From positions 1 through 64,000 of the forward strand of contig JARHZA010000001.1 of assembly GCA_029258375.1 (NCBI GenBank): 64,000 bases of DNA, given 5' to 3'. Shown piece after piece: positions 18,035 through 26,271 of the stretch. Position 1 is the stretch's first letter; every line of letters begins with the position of its first letter. The position numbers and the translations under genes are program-made. Origin of the DNA: Eubacterium sp. (lineage in GTDB: Bacteria; Bacillota; Clostridia; Oscillospirales; Acutalibacteraceae). Below the pieces are notes generated by a model, which had not been told where the DNA came from, ran no database searches, and saw only the letters and a program-made list of their open reading frames with translations.

Positions 18035-19291
18035 TCACATCCTTTCTACTGCAACAGAAAACAAATCAACATCTTTCTTGCCATTTAAAATGGTAGAAAC
18101 AAAATAGCGAATGTCGTCCATTGCGTGGTCATTTTCTTTTTTTGGTGCGTCTCTTTTAATACCGTTATCCCAACGATAAATAGAAAATTCTCTAATGGTA
18201 TCAGCACAAGTTGGGTAAAAAAATATCTCATCATTTTTAAGCGATTGGCAAACAAGATTTATTCCTTTTAAAACATCATTGTCTGCCTTAATTACCTTAA
18301 ACTCATTTTTTCGTTTTACCGTTTCAATAAAACTTGCAGCAGAAGGATCAATAACAAGTGCCTCTATTTTTCTGCCACCAACAAGTTTCTTTAAATTTTC
18401 ATAGTACTCTTCGTCAGTTAACTGAACACCTTTATCTCTGCTTGAATGATAATATTCATCCATTCTGTACCAACCGTCATCTGCCTTTCCCCAAAGTCCT
18501 AAAGAAAAAGGGTTAACTGTTCCGTAATCGCAAGATAAATAATATTGATAAAACGCACCATCGTTCTTTTTAATATGACGTTTACCATCAAACATAGGGT
18601 AAACAAGTCCATCTGCTGCAACCCAACGCCCATCAATAAATCTTTCGTAAAAAGCACCACTGTAAAGACTTTTATATCTACTTATTACAGAAGGAGATAA
18701 AGATGGATTATCTTCCATTTTAAAATGAAGATAAAGCATATTTTTCTCATCTTTTTTCTGAATCCATTCAGTATAAAATCAATGAAAAGGATGCTCTGGG
18801 TTGCAGTTAAACCAGAATTTTGTATTAAGAAGTGAACATCTTGCTACTGCTTGCTCAACGAATGAACGTGGCATTAAAGCAACTTCGTCAAGCAGCACAC
18901 CACCCAAGGTCATACCCTAAATAAGAGAGGCAGACGATTCATCTCGCCCACCAAAAAGGTAAAAACGGTTTTTAACACCGCCCTTTTCTATCTCTAAAAA
19001 ATTCCGGCTAATTTTATAATCGCACTTAAATCCAAGGGACATTAAGCTTGGAATAAGAGGCACAATAACATTTCTTCTAAGAGATGCAATTGTTTTTCCA
19101 CAAATTGCAAAAGAAGTGTCACTAAAATGATAAAAAGCCCAACTGATAAACGAAATACTCATACATAACGTTTTGCCTGACCTTACTGCACCATCACAAA
19201 TTATTCCGTTTTTATCTTTTGCAATGCTCTCATCACACCACCAAGTTAAAACTGCAAGTTGTTTTTTTGAAAAAGGAACAAACTTATTCAT
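18035..19291 (-). pseudogene. terL: Phage terminase large subunit, interrupted by two in-frame stops
   Basis: Read as one frame it gives 418 codons with two stops: TAG at 18917-18919 (codon 125) and TGA at 18779-18781 (codon 171). No frameshift is needed. Around them the terminase is normal: Walker A GAVRSGKT, Walker B VLLDEVALMPR, then NCNP, and nuclease-fold Asp sites (CDYGTVNPF, VIDPSAASF, HAMDDIRY). The first stop lies before GMTLGG, where homologues usually have Gln; the second, in NPEHPFH-stop-FYTEW, where homologues usually have Trp. Both are single transitions from CAG and TGG. The ATG overlaps the small-subunit stop. Loss of function is the simplest reading; suppression is possible. 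Confidence 0.85.
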
Positions 19292-19616
19292 TTTGTGCCT
19301 CTTCAAAAACACTTTTAGCACTTTTTGCGCCCTCTTCAAGTGCTCTATAAAAACTAAGTGGCTCTGTTGGAGAAGGACTTTCACTTTCACGCAACTTTTC
19401 AAGTGCCTTTATTCTGTCAAAAAATTTAATCTCCATACCGCCGCCCTTTGGTCGCTTTATTTCGCTAATGTTGAAAAGATTAAATTTAGGCAAATTTTGA
19501 ATTATTTGATCATCACTTGCAAAAAGAAGAAGTATTGCATCACTGATATCACCAAAGGCAAGGTGCCTTAACCCCTCACGTACTTCATCTTCAATAGTTT
19601 TTTTCTTTCGTCCCAT
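19284..19616 (-). CDS. Phage terminase small subunit-like protein
   Basis: 110 aa, first gene of the cassette, overlapping the large-subunit start by 8 bases. It is basic at the N-terminus (MGRKKK) and carries a likely helical DNA-binding part and a C-terminal helical tail, as in small terminases. No exact family motif is recognised; the call rests on size and place. The ribosome site is weak (GGACGG before an ATG). Confidence 0.65.
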   Translation of the reverse strand: MGRKKKTIEDEVREGLRHLAFGDISDAILLLFASDDQIIQNLPKFNLFNISEIKRPKGGGMEIKFFDRIKALEKLRESESPSPTEPLSFYRALEEGAKSAKSVFEEAQNE

Positions 19617-19642
19617 AATTTTTCACCGTCCGATTATTATTT

Positions 19643-19701
19643 GGAAGAAAACTCCTTCCACCCTTAGGCTGAAAAACAGCCTTTTATAGTGTAAAAAGGC
19701 T
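19643..19701 (-). promoter_or_regulatory. Leader of the phage cassette with overlapping hairpins
   Basis: In the transcript order AGCC...GGCT (19678-19701), GGCTG/CAGCC (19667-19681) and GGAAG/CTTCC (19643-19659) form three hairpins before terS. The first two share bases 19678-19681, so they cannot form together. This is a possible switch, or a packaging/processing site. Only the pairing is seen; function is inference. Confidence 0.4.
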
Positions 19702-19720
19702 ATAAAAACACTAAAAAATA

Positions 19721-19740
19721 CGAAAATAAATTTATTTTCG
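19721..19740. promoter_or_regulatory. Perfect 20-bp palindrome upstream of the phage cassette
   Basis: CGAAAATAAA is followed immediately by its reverse complement TTTATTTTCG. It lies about 105 bases before the terS start, between that gene and the terminator of the neighbouring operon. It resembles a dimeric repressor operator. Confidence 0.45.
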
Positions 19741-19778
19741 CAACAATATTCATAATTAGGCTATAAAGATATAAAAAA

Positions 19779-19807
19779 AGAGAGATACAAATTGCTTGTA
19801 TCTCTCT
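19779..19807 (-). terminator. Terminator of the 607-residue membrane protein gene
   Basis: AGAGAGATACAA pairs with TTGTATCTCTCT around a 5-base loop; a T-run follows on the minus strand. Confidence 0.85.
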
Positions 19808-19834
19808 AAAATATTTTATTAAATTTTGAATATA

Positions 19835-21658
19835 TTATCTTTCAATTTTAGTTGCTTCTATAAATGTATTGTTAGATTCTTTTTCAATAGTAACTGTAAC
19901 AGTATCACCTGTATTAACAAGAAGAACATCCATACATTTTGCAACAGAAATATAATAGTATTTACCGTCTATTTCAAGATAATAGAATGTGTTGCCATCA
20001 TTAACAGAAGTTTTAATAGAAGAAACTTTACCAGTAACTGTTATTGCTTTTTCTGTTGTTTCTTCATCACTATCTGAATCTGATTCATCAACAAGGTAAT
20101 CATCAATATTTACATTGTTTCCAATTACACCCTTATCTTGAAGTGATTCAATATAATTTTCAACTGCTGCGTTTAGTGATTTAACGTCACTCTTTAAATT
20201 GTCAACAAGACCAGTACCAACAATAGTTTTATCATCAAGATTAACAAGTGCGTAACCCTTAACTGTGTTGCTATCGCCATAAAGACTCATAAAATATGTT
20301 GGTTGACCTTCAATATCAAGAAGGATTGGAAATGTTGATGAGTAGCCATAGTTTTGAACAGCGTCTTTAGCTGAATCCATTGCAGATGTTTCCATAGCAC
20401 CACCATTTTGATAATATCTTGTTTCTTTTGTGCGCTGGTTGCAAAGAATAAAACCAAAGTTAGATAAATCTGCCTTTGAAGATGTTACACCAGTATATAC
20501 CCAAACGTCATCATCCATAGCAATATAGCCATTACCTGCAGAAACTTGGTTTACATCGTTTTGGAAAATAATTGAGTTCCAAAATCCATTGCTAAGTTTT
20601 CCATAATAATTGTATTGTTCAAGAAGTAATTTTTCGCTGTAAACTGCATCAATCCATTCAATTTCTTCACTACGAACTTCAGAAATATCGTGATATTTGC
20701 TTTCACCTGTAAGGGCATCTGTAATAATTACGCCCTTAACATCTGTACCGCCAAAAAGACCAATAGTCTTATCAAGCACAGGAGTTGTCCAATATGGTCT
20801 GCCTTCTTCATCAATTTCAAAATTTGATGTATCAAGAATTTCAGTTGGATATTGGAATCTTAAATGACGAACTAATTTTTCATTAAAGAGTTCAGTTGGG
20901 CTATATTTAATATATTTGCCAAATTCATCAACACAGTTTACAACATTAACCTTTTGTGTAACAAGGTCAATAATCATATATGCAGGAAGACCATCTTTTG
21001 TGTTGTTGAGCCACTTAAAGAAGTCTGCATATTCAAGATAAGCAACTCTTACTGGGCGACCTTTATAGTTAATCATAGTTGTGTCATCAGACACAACATA
21101 TTGGCTCTTGTATTCAGAAAGAGAACCAAGTTGCTGGTCTGCAAGTGTAAGTGCTCTTGATTCATCAATTCTTGGAACGGTGTCATAACTAATGTTTTCA
21201 AAGTCTGTTTCAAAATCGCTGTTAGTTACAGGCATAAGTTTGCTATATGATCCAGCACGGAATATTGTTGCGCCGGTAATATATCCAACTAAAATTACAA
21301 CTGCCATAATAGCTACAATAATAATTGGTATAATTGATTTTCGCTTTATATATTCTCTTCTTTCAATCATTCTATTTGCCTTACATAAAAGAGCAAAAGA
21401 ACCAAAAAACACTAAAAGAATTACTAATATAAATTTGTAAAGGCTAAAGTCTTTAAAATTTAAAACTGGAAGTGTAATGTAGTAAAAAATGCCACCAACA
21501 ACAATAGTTATAATTGTAGACATTAAAAGTTTAAAGCCAACTTTTTCTGGCTTTACAACTGCATCAACTTCTCCTTTTTTGTATTTTTTAAAGTCCTCTT
21601 TGATATTTTTAAACGCATCATTTGGATTAAAATTACCATTTGGAATGTTATTATCCAT
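19835..21658 (-). CDS. Large membrane protein with long extracellular part, function unknown
   Basis: 607 aa from the ATG at 21658 (GGAG eight bases upstream); an upstream start 30 bases earlier lacks a site. After a polar N-terminus come three membrane helices (about residues 42-65, 72-92, 107-131), then about 470 residues likely outside the cell. The last ~75 residues (from AITVTGKVSSI) look like an OB-fold or NfeD-like beta domain. A repeated pattern of tyrosine-rich beta segments lies between. I do not recognise a named family. It is monocistronic, with its own promoter and terminator. Confidence 0.8.
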   Translation of the reverse strand: MDNNIPNGNFNPNDAFKNIKEDFKKYKKGEVDAVVKPEKVGFKLLMSTIITIVVGGIFYYITLPVLNFKDFSLYKFILVILLVFFGSFALLCKANRMIERREYIKRKSIIPIIIVAIMAVVILVGYITGATIFRAGSYSKLMPVTNSDFETDFENISYDTVPRIDESRALTLADQQLGSLSEYKSQYVVSDDTTMINYKGRPVRVAYLEYADFFKWLNNTKDGLPAYMIIDLVTQKVNVVNCVDEFGKYIKYSPTELFNEKLVRHLRFQYPTEILDTSNFEIDEEGRPYWTTPVLDKTIGLFGGTDVKGVIITDALTGESKYHDISEVRSEEIEWIDAVYSEKLLLEQYNYYGKLSNGFWNSIIFQNDVNQVSAGNGYIAMDDDVWVYTGVTSSKADLSNFGFILCNQRTKETRYYQNGGAMETSAMDSAKDAVQNYGYSSTFPILLDIEGQPTYFMSLYGDSNTVKGYALVNLDDKTIVGTGLVDNLKSDVKSLNAAVENYIESLQDKGVIGNNVNIDDYLVDESDSDSDEETTEKAITVTGKVSSIKTSVNDGNTFYYLEIDGKYYYISVAKCMDVLLVNTGDTVTVTIEKESNNTFIEATKIER

Positions 21659-21712
21659 ATATTTTCTCCATTCTAAATTAAAAAACAAGATTTTGCTTTT
21701 ATTATTGTTTTA

Positions 21713-21741
21713 ATTCTACTATACACATATTTTATTTACAA
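21713..21741 (-). promoter_or_regulatory. Candidate promoter of the 607-residue membrane protein gene
   Basis: On the minus strand TTGTAA and TAGAAT are 17 bases apart, about 55 bases before the ATG at 21658. Confidence 0.4.
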
Positions 21742-21894
21742 CACTTTTATAAGCACCTTTAACAAATAAGTAACAATTAAATTTGTTTTTTATACTAAAA
21801 TCAATTTTTTGTCAATAAACTAATAGTGTTAAATTATAATATTATAAAAATTTAAAATAATAAACAAATATAAGCACAAAATTTTTAAAATAAA

Positions 21895-21924
21895 AAAGCA
21901 CTTTGAATTTCTTCAAAGTGCTTT
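21895..21924 (-). terminator. Terminator of the lipoprotein gene
   Basis: AAAGCACTTTGAA pairs with TTCAAAGTGCTTT around four bases, followed by a T-run on the minus strand. The remainder of 21659-21958 is AT-rich with no gene. Confidence 0.85.
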
Positions 21925-21958
21925 AATTTCAGTGTTACGAAAGAATTGTTAAGACAAA

Positions 21959-22918
21959 TTAGCCTTTAACAATTTTTCTTTCTTTAAGATATTCATCTGA
22001 TGCTGGGAAGTGGTTTGTATAATCAAGATCAAGTGATGCACTCTTATCTTTAATGATACCTGCTGCATTAACGTGTGTTGCATCTACGTGAACTTTCATA
22101 ACATAGTCGCCACCAACGATTTCGTTTGTTGCTGTGTCAATAATAGCTGAACCTGTACCACCTTGGTACTTAACAATGATATTATCTTTAGCATCGCCTT
22201 GTGAGAATGAAAGAATATCAATAGCTGCTACTGCACCTGCAATATCGCCAAGTACGTTGAAGAACTTACCTTGTGCGTCGCCGTTATGCATTGACATTTC
22301 GCCTGGTTTAGGTTGAATTGTAATTGTAATTGTACCATCGCCATTATCTTTTACATTACAAGCTTGAATATCATCAGCTGTAAATAAAGATTTTGTTAAT
22401 GCCATACCATCAACTTGGTCATTTTCAGGTTTGTTGCCCCAGTTTGGAGGAAGACCTTTTGCACCAGTTTGAAGAATTGACTTAACGATACCACCAGCTG
22501 TATTGTTAAGTAATGAGTTTTCTTTACCTTCAACAAGTAAGCTCTTTAATTCAAGTTTTTCTTCGCCAAGAAGTTTGTAAAGAGTATCTGCTTTACCATC
22601 AACAGTGTAAGGTGCAGTTAAAGTTTTTGTATAATCAAAACATTTAACATAATAATTTGCTACATCTTCAACTGATTTGAATTCTACTCCGCCGTATGTA
22701 CCAGCTTTGAATTCTTCTATAGATGTTGCAGCGCCGTCACCTGCAGAACCGCCCTTGCCGTCTTCTGGCTTTTGGTTCCAAGTGCCGTTTTGAACCTCTT
22801 TGATTGCACCAATTGTTCCGTTAGTTACATAATTGATTTTTGCACAACCTGCAAAGCAAGAAGCAACAAGAATCACTGCAAGAACAAGCGCAACAATTTT
22901 TTTTGCGTATTTTTTCAT
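21959..22918 (-). CDS. Lipoprotein of unknown function
   Basis: 319 aa from the ATG at 22918, which has AAAGGGG upstream. A signal sequence ends in the lipobox FAGC with the lipid-bearing Cys at 25, so it is anchored outside the membrane. The rest is hydrophilic, with a long beta-like domain (INLF-free, many VK/DG turns, for example NVKDNGDGTITITIQPKPGE). No family is recognised. It has its own sigma-A-like promoter and terminator and is divergent from the zinc-ribbon gene. Confidence 0.8.
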   Translation of the reverse strand: MKKYAKKIVALVLAVILVASCFAGCAKINYVTNGTIGAIKEVQNGTWNQKPEDGKGGSAGDGAATSIEEFKAGTYGGVEFKSVEDVANYYVKCFDYTKTLTAPYTVDGKADTLYKLLGEEKLELKSLLVEGKENSLLNNTAGGIVKSILQTGAKGLPPNWGNKPENDQVDGMALTKSLFTADDIQACNVKDNGDGTITITIQPKPGEMSMHNGDAQGKFFNVLGDIAGAVAAIDILSFSQGDAKDNIIVKYQGGTGSAIIDTATNEIVGGDYVMKVHVDATHVNAAGIIKDKSASLDLDYTNHFPASDEYLKERKIVKG

Positions 22919-22974
22919 CTTTGGGATACCCCTTTCAGTTTTATAAAGTTCGTTCATAAAAACGTTACATATAG

Positions 22975-23003
22975 AATTTATTATAATTTCAACAAAAAGT
23001 CAA
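22975..23003 (-). promoter_or_regulatory. Promoter of the lipoprotein gene
   Basis: TTGACT and TAAATT are 17 bases apart on the minus strand, about 60 bases before the ATG at 22918. Confidence 0.5.
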
Positions 23004-23064
23004 TAGAATTTTAAAAAATAAGTGTAATATTTTACAACAACAGCCCATTTATATGTATTTAACA

Positions 23065-23093
23065 TTGTTATTTATTATCTTTTATGATATAAT
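23065..23093 (+). promoter_or_regulatory. Promoter of the zinc-ribbon gene
   Basis: TTGTTA and TATAAT are exactly 17 bases apart, with a TG two bases before the -10, about 30 bases before the ATG at 23124. Confidence 0.55.
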
Positions 23094-23123
23094 CTCGTTG
23101 AAAAATTACTGGAGGATACATTT

Positions 23124-23774
23124 ATGAGATGTAAAAATTGCGGAGCAAAGAATGATGAATCAAGGTTCATTTGTGAAAACTGTGGCTCCCCTCTTTATGA
23201 TGAAAACGAAGAAATAATAAACGAAAATCAAGACGATTATCAAAATGATAACCAACTTAACAATAACAATAATGATGACAAAGATAATAAAAAAAGAAAC
23301 ATTATTATAATATCAATAATTTCAGCAGTTGTAGTTATCGCTCTAATAGTTGGCTTGGTTTTTGCATTTTCAGGCAAATCAAATAAAGAACCATCTGAGA
23401 GCCAAACCGTTTCTATTTCTGTAAAAGAAACAGAAGAAGAAACAACAACAAAAAAAGTTTACACAACAAAAGAACAAACCACTAAGCAAACAACAACTGA
23501 AGCTCCAACCACAACAACTACAACCACAACAACTGTTAAATCTTTCCACATTTCAGTTGATATAGATGGCAACGGAACTGTTTCTGGCGAAGGTTCTTAT
23601 GAATCTGGCAAAAAAGCAACACTTGTTGCAACACCAGAACAAGGTTATCAGTTTGCAGGATGGTATGATAATAGCACCGGTGCTTTAGTTGCATCAGGTT
23701 CTAAGTATACGGTAACTGTTAAAAAAGACTTAAACTTAACCGCAAAATTCACTTCTACGGGGGCAAAAAAATGA
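23124..23774 (+). CDS. Zinc-ribbon membrane protein with Thr-rich linker and InlB-type repeat
   Basis: 216 aa. Residues 1-22 are a zinc ribbon (two CxxC pairs), residues 58-82 a membrane helix, 95-142 a Thr/Glu-rich linker, and 145-212 a Listeria-Bacteroides (InlB B-type) repeat with the signature GYQFAGWYD. So the ribbon is cytosolic and the repeat lies outside the cell. The ribosome site is GGAGG. It overlaps the next gene by four bases (ATGA), so the two should be co-translated. Function unknown; an envelope-stress or surface-display role is conceivable. Confidence 0.85.
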   Translation: MRCKNCGAKNDESRFICENCGSPLYDENEEIINENQDDYQNDNQLNNNNNDDKDNKKRNIIIISIISAVVVIALIVGLVFAFSGKSNKEPSESQTVSISVKETEEETTTKKVYTTKEQTTKQTTTEAPTTTTTTTTTVKSFHISVDIDGNGTVSGEGSYESGKKATLVATPEQGYQFAGWYDNSTGALVASGSKYTVTVKKDLNLTAKFTSTGAKK

Positions 23775-24205
23775 CAAAAGGCGAAATTGCAGAAAATTAT
23801 TTTAGGCAAGGCTTAAACTGTGCCCAATCTGTTGCACTTGCATTTTGTGATGAAATGAATATGAGCGAAGAAGAAGTAAAAAAGCTAACAATCGGCTTTG
23901 GCGGTGGAATGGGCAGATTAAGAGAGGTTTGTGGTTCCGTTTCAGGAATGACTTTTGTTATTTCTGCCATTTATGGTGAAAAAGGCAAAAAAGAAGTTTA
24001 TGAACTTGTTCAACAAGCTGCAAAAGAGTTTGAAAAAGAAAATGGTTCTATTGTTTGTCGTGAACTTCTTGGACTAAGCATTAAAGGAGCTGACTCTCCT
24101 ATACCAGAAAAAAGAACTAAAGAGTATTATAAAAAGCGCCCTTGTGCCGAACTTGTTCATATGTCAGCAGAAATTTTAAGCAATTTATTAACTAAAATAA
24201 ATTAA
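23771..24205 (+). CDS. C_GCAxxG_C_C family protein
   Basis: 144 aa. GLNCAQSVALAF near residue 15 and GFGGGMGRLREVCGSVSGMTF near residue 45 define this Cys-rich family, which is often found near redox enzymes and thought to be redox-active or metal-binding. Its later Cys residues (SIVCRELLG, KRPCAEL) are also present. It overlaps the zinc-ribbon gene by four bases. The precise role is unknown. Confidence 0.85.
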   Translation: MTKGEIAENYFRQGLNCAQSVALAFCDEMNMSEEEVKKLTIGFGGGMGRLREVCGSVSGMTFVISAIYGEKGKKEVYELVQQAAKEFEKENGSIVCRELLGLSIKGADSPIPEKRTKEYYKKRPCAELVHMSAEILSNLLTKIN

Positions 24206-24219
24206 AAATAAAAAAACAC

Positions 24220-24248
24220 TTGCATTTTTAGTAGCAATGTGTTATATT
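24220..24248 (+). promoter_or_regulatory. Promoter of tRNA-Arg
   Basis: TTGCAT is followed after 17 bases by TATATT, about 40 bases before the tRNA. Confidence 0.65.
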
Positions 24249-24286
24249 ATTTAAGCACTTGAGCATGAACTGTTTAAGTGTGGTAT

Positions 24287-24363
24287 GCGCCGGTAGCTCA
24301 GCTGGATAGAGTGACTGGCTACGAACCAGTAGGTCGGGGGTTCGAGTCCCTTCCGGCGTACCA
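24287..24363 (+). tRNA. tRNA-Arg (anticodon ACG)
   Basis: 77 bases with encoded CCA. The acceptor stem is GCGCCGG with CCGGCGT (one G-U pair at the end), the anticodon stem ACTGG/CCAGT encloses CTACGAA with ACG at 24321-24323, and the T arm carries GGTTCGAGTCC. ACG is read as ICG and decodes CGU, CGC and CGA. Confidence 0.97.
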
Positions 24364-24393
24364 AACAGAGCAAACTTTTGTTTGCTCTGTTTT
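24363..24393 (+). terminator. Terminator of tRNA-Arg
   Basis: AAACAGAGCAAAC pairs with GTTTGCTCTGTTT around TTTT, followed by a T-run. Confidence 0.9.
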
Positions 24394-24450
24394 TTTATTT
24401 CAAACTCTAAACAAATATAATTAAAAAAACTATATTAAATTTAACAAAAT

Positions 24451-24486
24451 AAAAAGGAGTGTATCTATTTTGATGCACTCCTTTTT
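24451..24486 (-). terminator. Terminator of the XRE-membrane regulator gene
   Basis: AAAAAGGAGTG pairs with CACTCCTTTTT around a 14-base loop; it can serve both strands. Confidence 0.8.
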
Positions 24487-24499
24487 TTGTTATCTATGT

Positions 24500-25015
24500 T
24501 TAATAATTAAATTTTTTTCTTGTTACAACAGCACCAACAACACCCAAAATAAAGATAAATGGTGCTACTCTTACAAAAATCCACTCTATTGCGTGAAAAC
24601 CAACTCCAACAACTGCCGATTCTACATTGCTGTAGTCCCAGCCTAAATATGCACTATTTAGCAAAATCAATAAAACAAAAGCAATTGCTATAACTGCACA
24701 AATCAAAATAAAACACCAGTTAAAAACTTTTTGTTTTGTTATTTTCCTTTGTGCTAATTGCAAATTTATTACTTCAAGTTTTTCTGATATAACTTTTAAA
24801 TCATCTTCCCTTTCTTTTTCAATGTTTTCTCCAAGCAGTGTGCTTACCGGTATTTCAAAAACTTCTGATATAGATATTAACATATCGGCATCTGGCACAG
24901 ACAATCCTTGTTCCCATTTTGAGATTGTTTGGCGAACTACATTTAACTTTAATGCAAGTTCTTCTTGTGATAAACCTTTTGATTTTCTAATTGCTTTAAT
25001 GTTTTCGTTTAACAT
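24500..25015 (-). CDS. XRE-family regulator with membrane segments
   Basis: 171 aa from the ATG at 25015 (GGAG eight bases upstream). Residues 1-60 are an HTH of the Cro/CI type (KGLSQEELALKLNVVRQTISKWEQG). A polar linker follows, then two membrane helices (KVFNWCFILICAVIAIAF and WIFVRVAPFIFILGVVGAV). Such membrane-tethered XRE proteins are common in Firmicutes; the ligand is unknown. It lies upstream of tRNA-Arg on the other strand and next to an L,D-transpeptidase gene. Confidence 0.9.
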   Translation of the reverse strand: MLNENIKAIRKSKGLSQEELALKLNVVRQTISKWEQGLSVPDADMLISISEVFEIPVSTLLGENIEKEREDDLKVISEKLEVINLQLAQRKITKQKVFNWCFILICAVIAIAFVLLILLNSAYLGWDYSNVESAVVGVGFHAIEWIFVRVAPFIFILGVVGAVVTRKKFNY

Positions 25016-25114
25016 AGCATACACTCCTTTCTTGAGTATCTACATTATATGGCTAAATAATCCATTGCCACAAGCAACGCAAACTAACAACTCATTGAAA
25101 TTTATGTTTTTTAA

Positions 25115-26065
25115 TTATTTTTTTACTCCAGGATCTGTTGGATCCCATGTTTGGTCATTTGGAATTTTCTTTAAAGCCGGCTTTCCAAAAGGGCCTGGAT
25201 TTTTATCATCATAAATAGTAACGGTAGTTTCACCTGTTTTGCAGTTATCATAAATCCATTTTGCATCAATTAGTCTAAGTCTTACGCAACCTGCTGATGC
25301 ACTTGTTCCAAGCTTATTGTATTCTCCTTCTTCCATAGAATAAATATTTCCAGATTCAGTATAAGGGATTGAGTGAAATAAAATATGACCTGTTATTCTG
25401 CTGCAATATTGACCGTGAGCACCAAATAATTGACGCCATCTATATTGAGTTTGCATTGTAAATGTGCCAAGAGGTGTGTTTTCACCACCAGTAGAACAAA
25501 TAAATGCTTTTATTGGGATGGTATACCCTTTGTCGCCGTCTTTTGCATAAACAGTTACACAATTTTGACTTCTATTAACTTTGATTAAGTATGGCCCTTT
25601 AACTTTATCTCTTAAATCGGTAACCATTTTACCATCTTCATCAAAATAATATTTGTATTTAGAAATATATTGCCAACCAGTTGCCATTTTTCCAGATTCT
25701 AAAAAATATTTAGTTCCATTTTTTCCTTTGCTCCAACCAGTTACCATATAGCCTTCATCATCAAATTTATAGTAATCGCCGTCAATTTTTACAGTTTGAT
25801 TTTTATACTCTTTTCCTTCATCATTTATATATTTGCTGCCATTTTTATCTTTTACCCAATTGTTAGTTGCAATCTTAGTTGTTGTTTCTGTTTCGGGCTC
25901 TGTTGTTGAAGTTGTTTCAATTAAAGATTCTGTTTCTTTTTCTTCAACTTTTGCGTTGTTATTTTCGTTATTAACACCAAATATTTTTATGCAAGCAATT
26001 ACACAAGCTACAGCTAAAACTGTTGATATAACTGTTATTAAAATTCCTTTCTTTTTATCCACCAC
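25115..26065 (-). CDS. L,D-transpeptidase (YkuD) with wall-binding repeats
   Basis: 316 aa. N-terminal membrane anchor (about residues 7-28), a Thr/Glu linker, about three or four wall-binding repeats (such as YKFDDEGYMVTGW, KYFLESGKMATGW), then a YkuD domain with the catalytic motif ending in SAGCVRL (about residues 268-274) and the upstream HSIPY. It forms 3-3 crosslinks in peptidoglycan or anchors wall proteins. The repeat type is the one found in the protein at the left edge of the window. It is a lone gene. Confidence 0.92.
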   Translation of the reverse strand: MVDKKKGILITVISTVLAVACVIACIKIFGVNNENNNAKVEEKETESLIETTSTTEPETETTTKIATNNWVKDKNGSKYINDEGKEYKNQTVKIDGDYYKFDDEGYMVTGWSKGKNGTKYFLESGKMATGWQYISKYKYYFDEDGKMVTDLRDKVKGPYLIKVNRSQNCVTVYAKDGDKGYTIPIKAFICSTGGENTPLGTFTMQTQYRWRQLFGAHGQYCSRITGHILFHSIPYTESGNIYSMEEGEYNKLGTSASAGCVRLRLIDAKWIYDNCKTGETTVTIYDDKNPGPFGKPALKKIPNDQTWDPTDPGVKK

Positions 26066-26167
26066 TTTTTCACTCCTATTCTTTTAACAATATAATAAAT
26101 TATACAATAATAAAATAACCAAAACAATAAAGACACCAACATTTAATAATTTTGTTTTAATTAACTG

Positions 26168-26196
26168 TTGAAATTATTACAGTTTATAAATATAAT
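26168..26196 (+). promoter_or_regulatory. Promoter of the ROK gene
   Basis: TTGAAA and TATAAT are exactly 17 bases apart. The -10 overlaps the first copy of a direct repeat (26176-26194). Confidence 0.6.
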
Positions 26197-26226
26197 ATAA
26201 GCAGGTAATTACAGTTTATAAATATA
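26176..26226. repeat. 19-bp direct repeat over the ROK promoter
   Basis: ATTACAGTTTATAAATATA occurs at 26176-26194 and again at 26208-26226, offset by 32 bases (three helical turns). The first copy spans the promoter spacer and -10 box, the second the early transcribed region. Two operators for one regulator, or a small duplication, would both explain it. Confidence 0.6.
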
Positions 26227-26271
26227 TAAATAATTATGACTATATAATATATAACAACAGGAGGATAAAAA

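Noticed and set aside
18779..18919. Genetic recoding of TGA to Trp in the phage cassette
   Set aside because: At least seven genes of the same cassette end in TGA, often as ATGA overlaps with the next start, so TGA works as a stop there.
9090..19740. Attachment sites of the prophage
   Set aside because: I saw no matching direct repeats at the two ends, and there is no integrase or tRNA target there.
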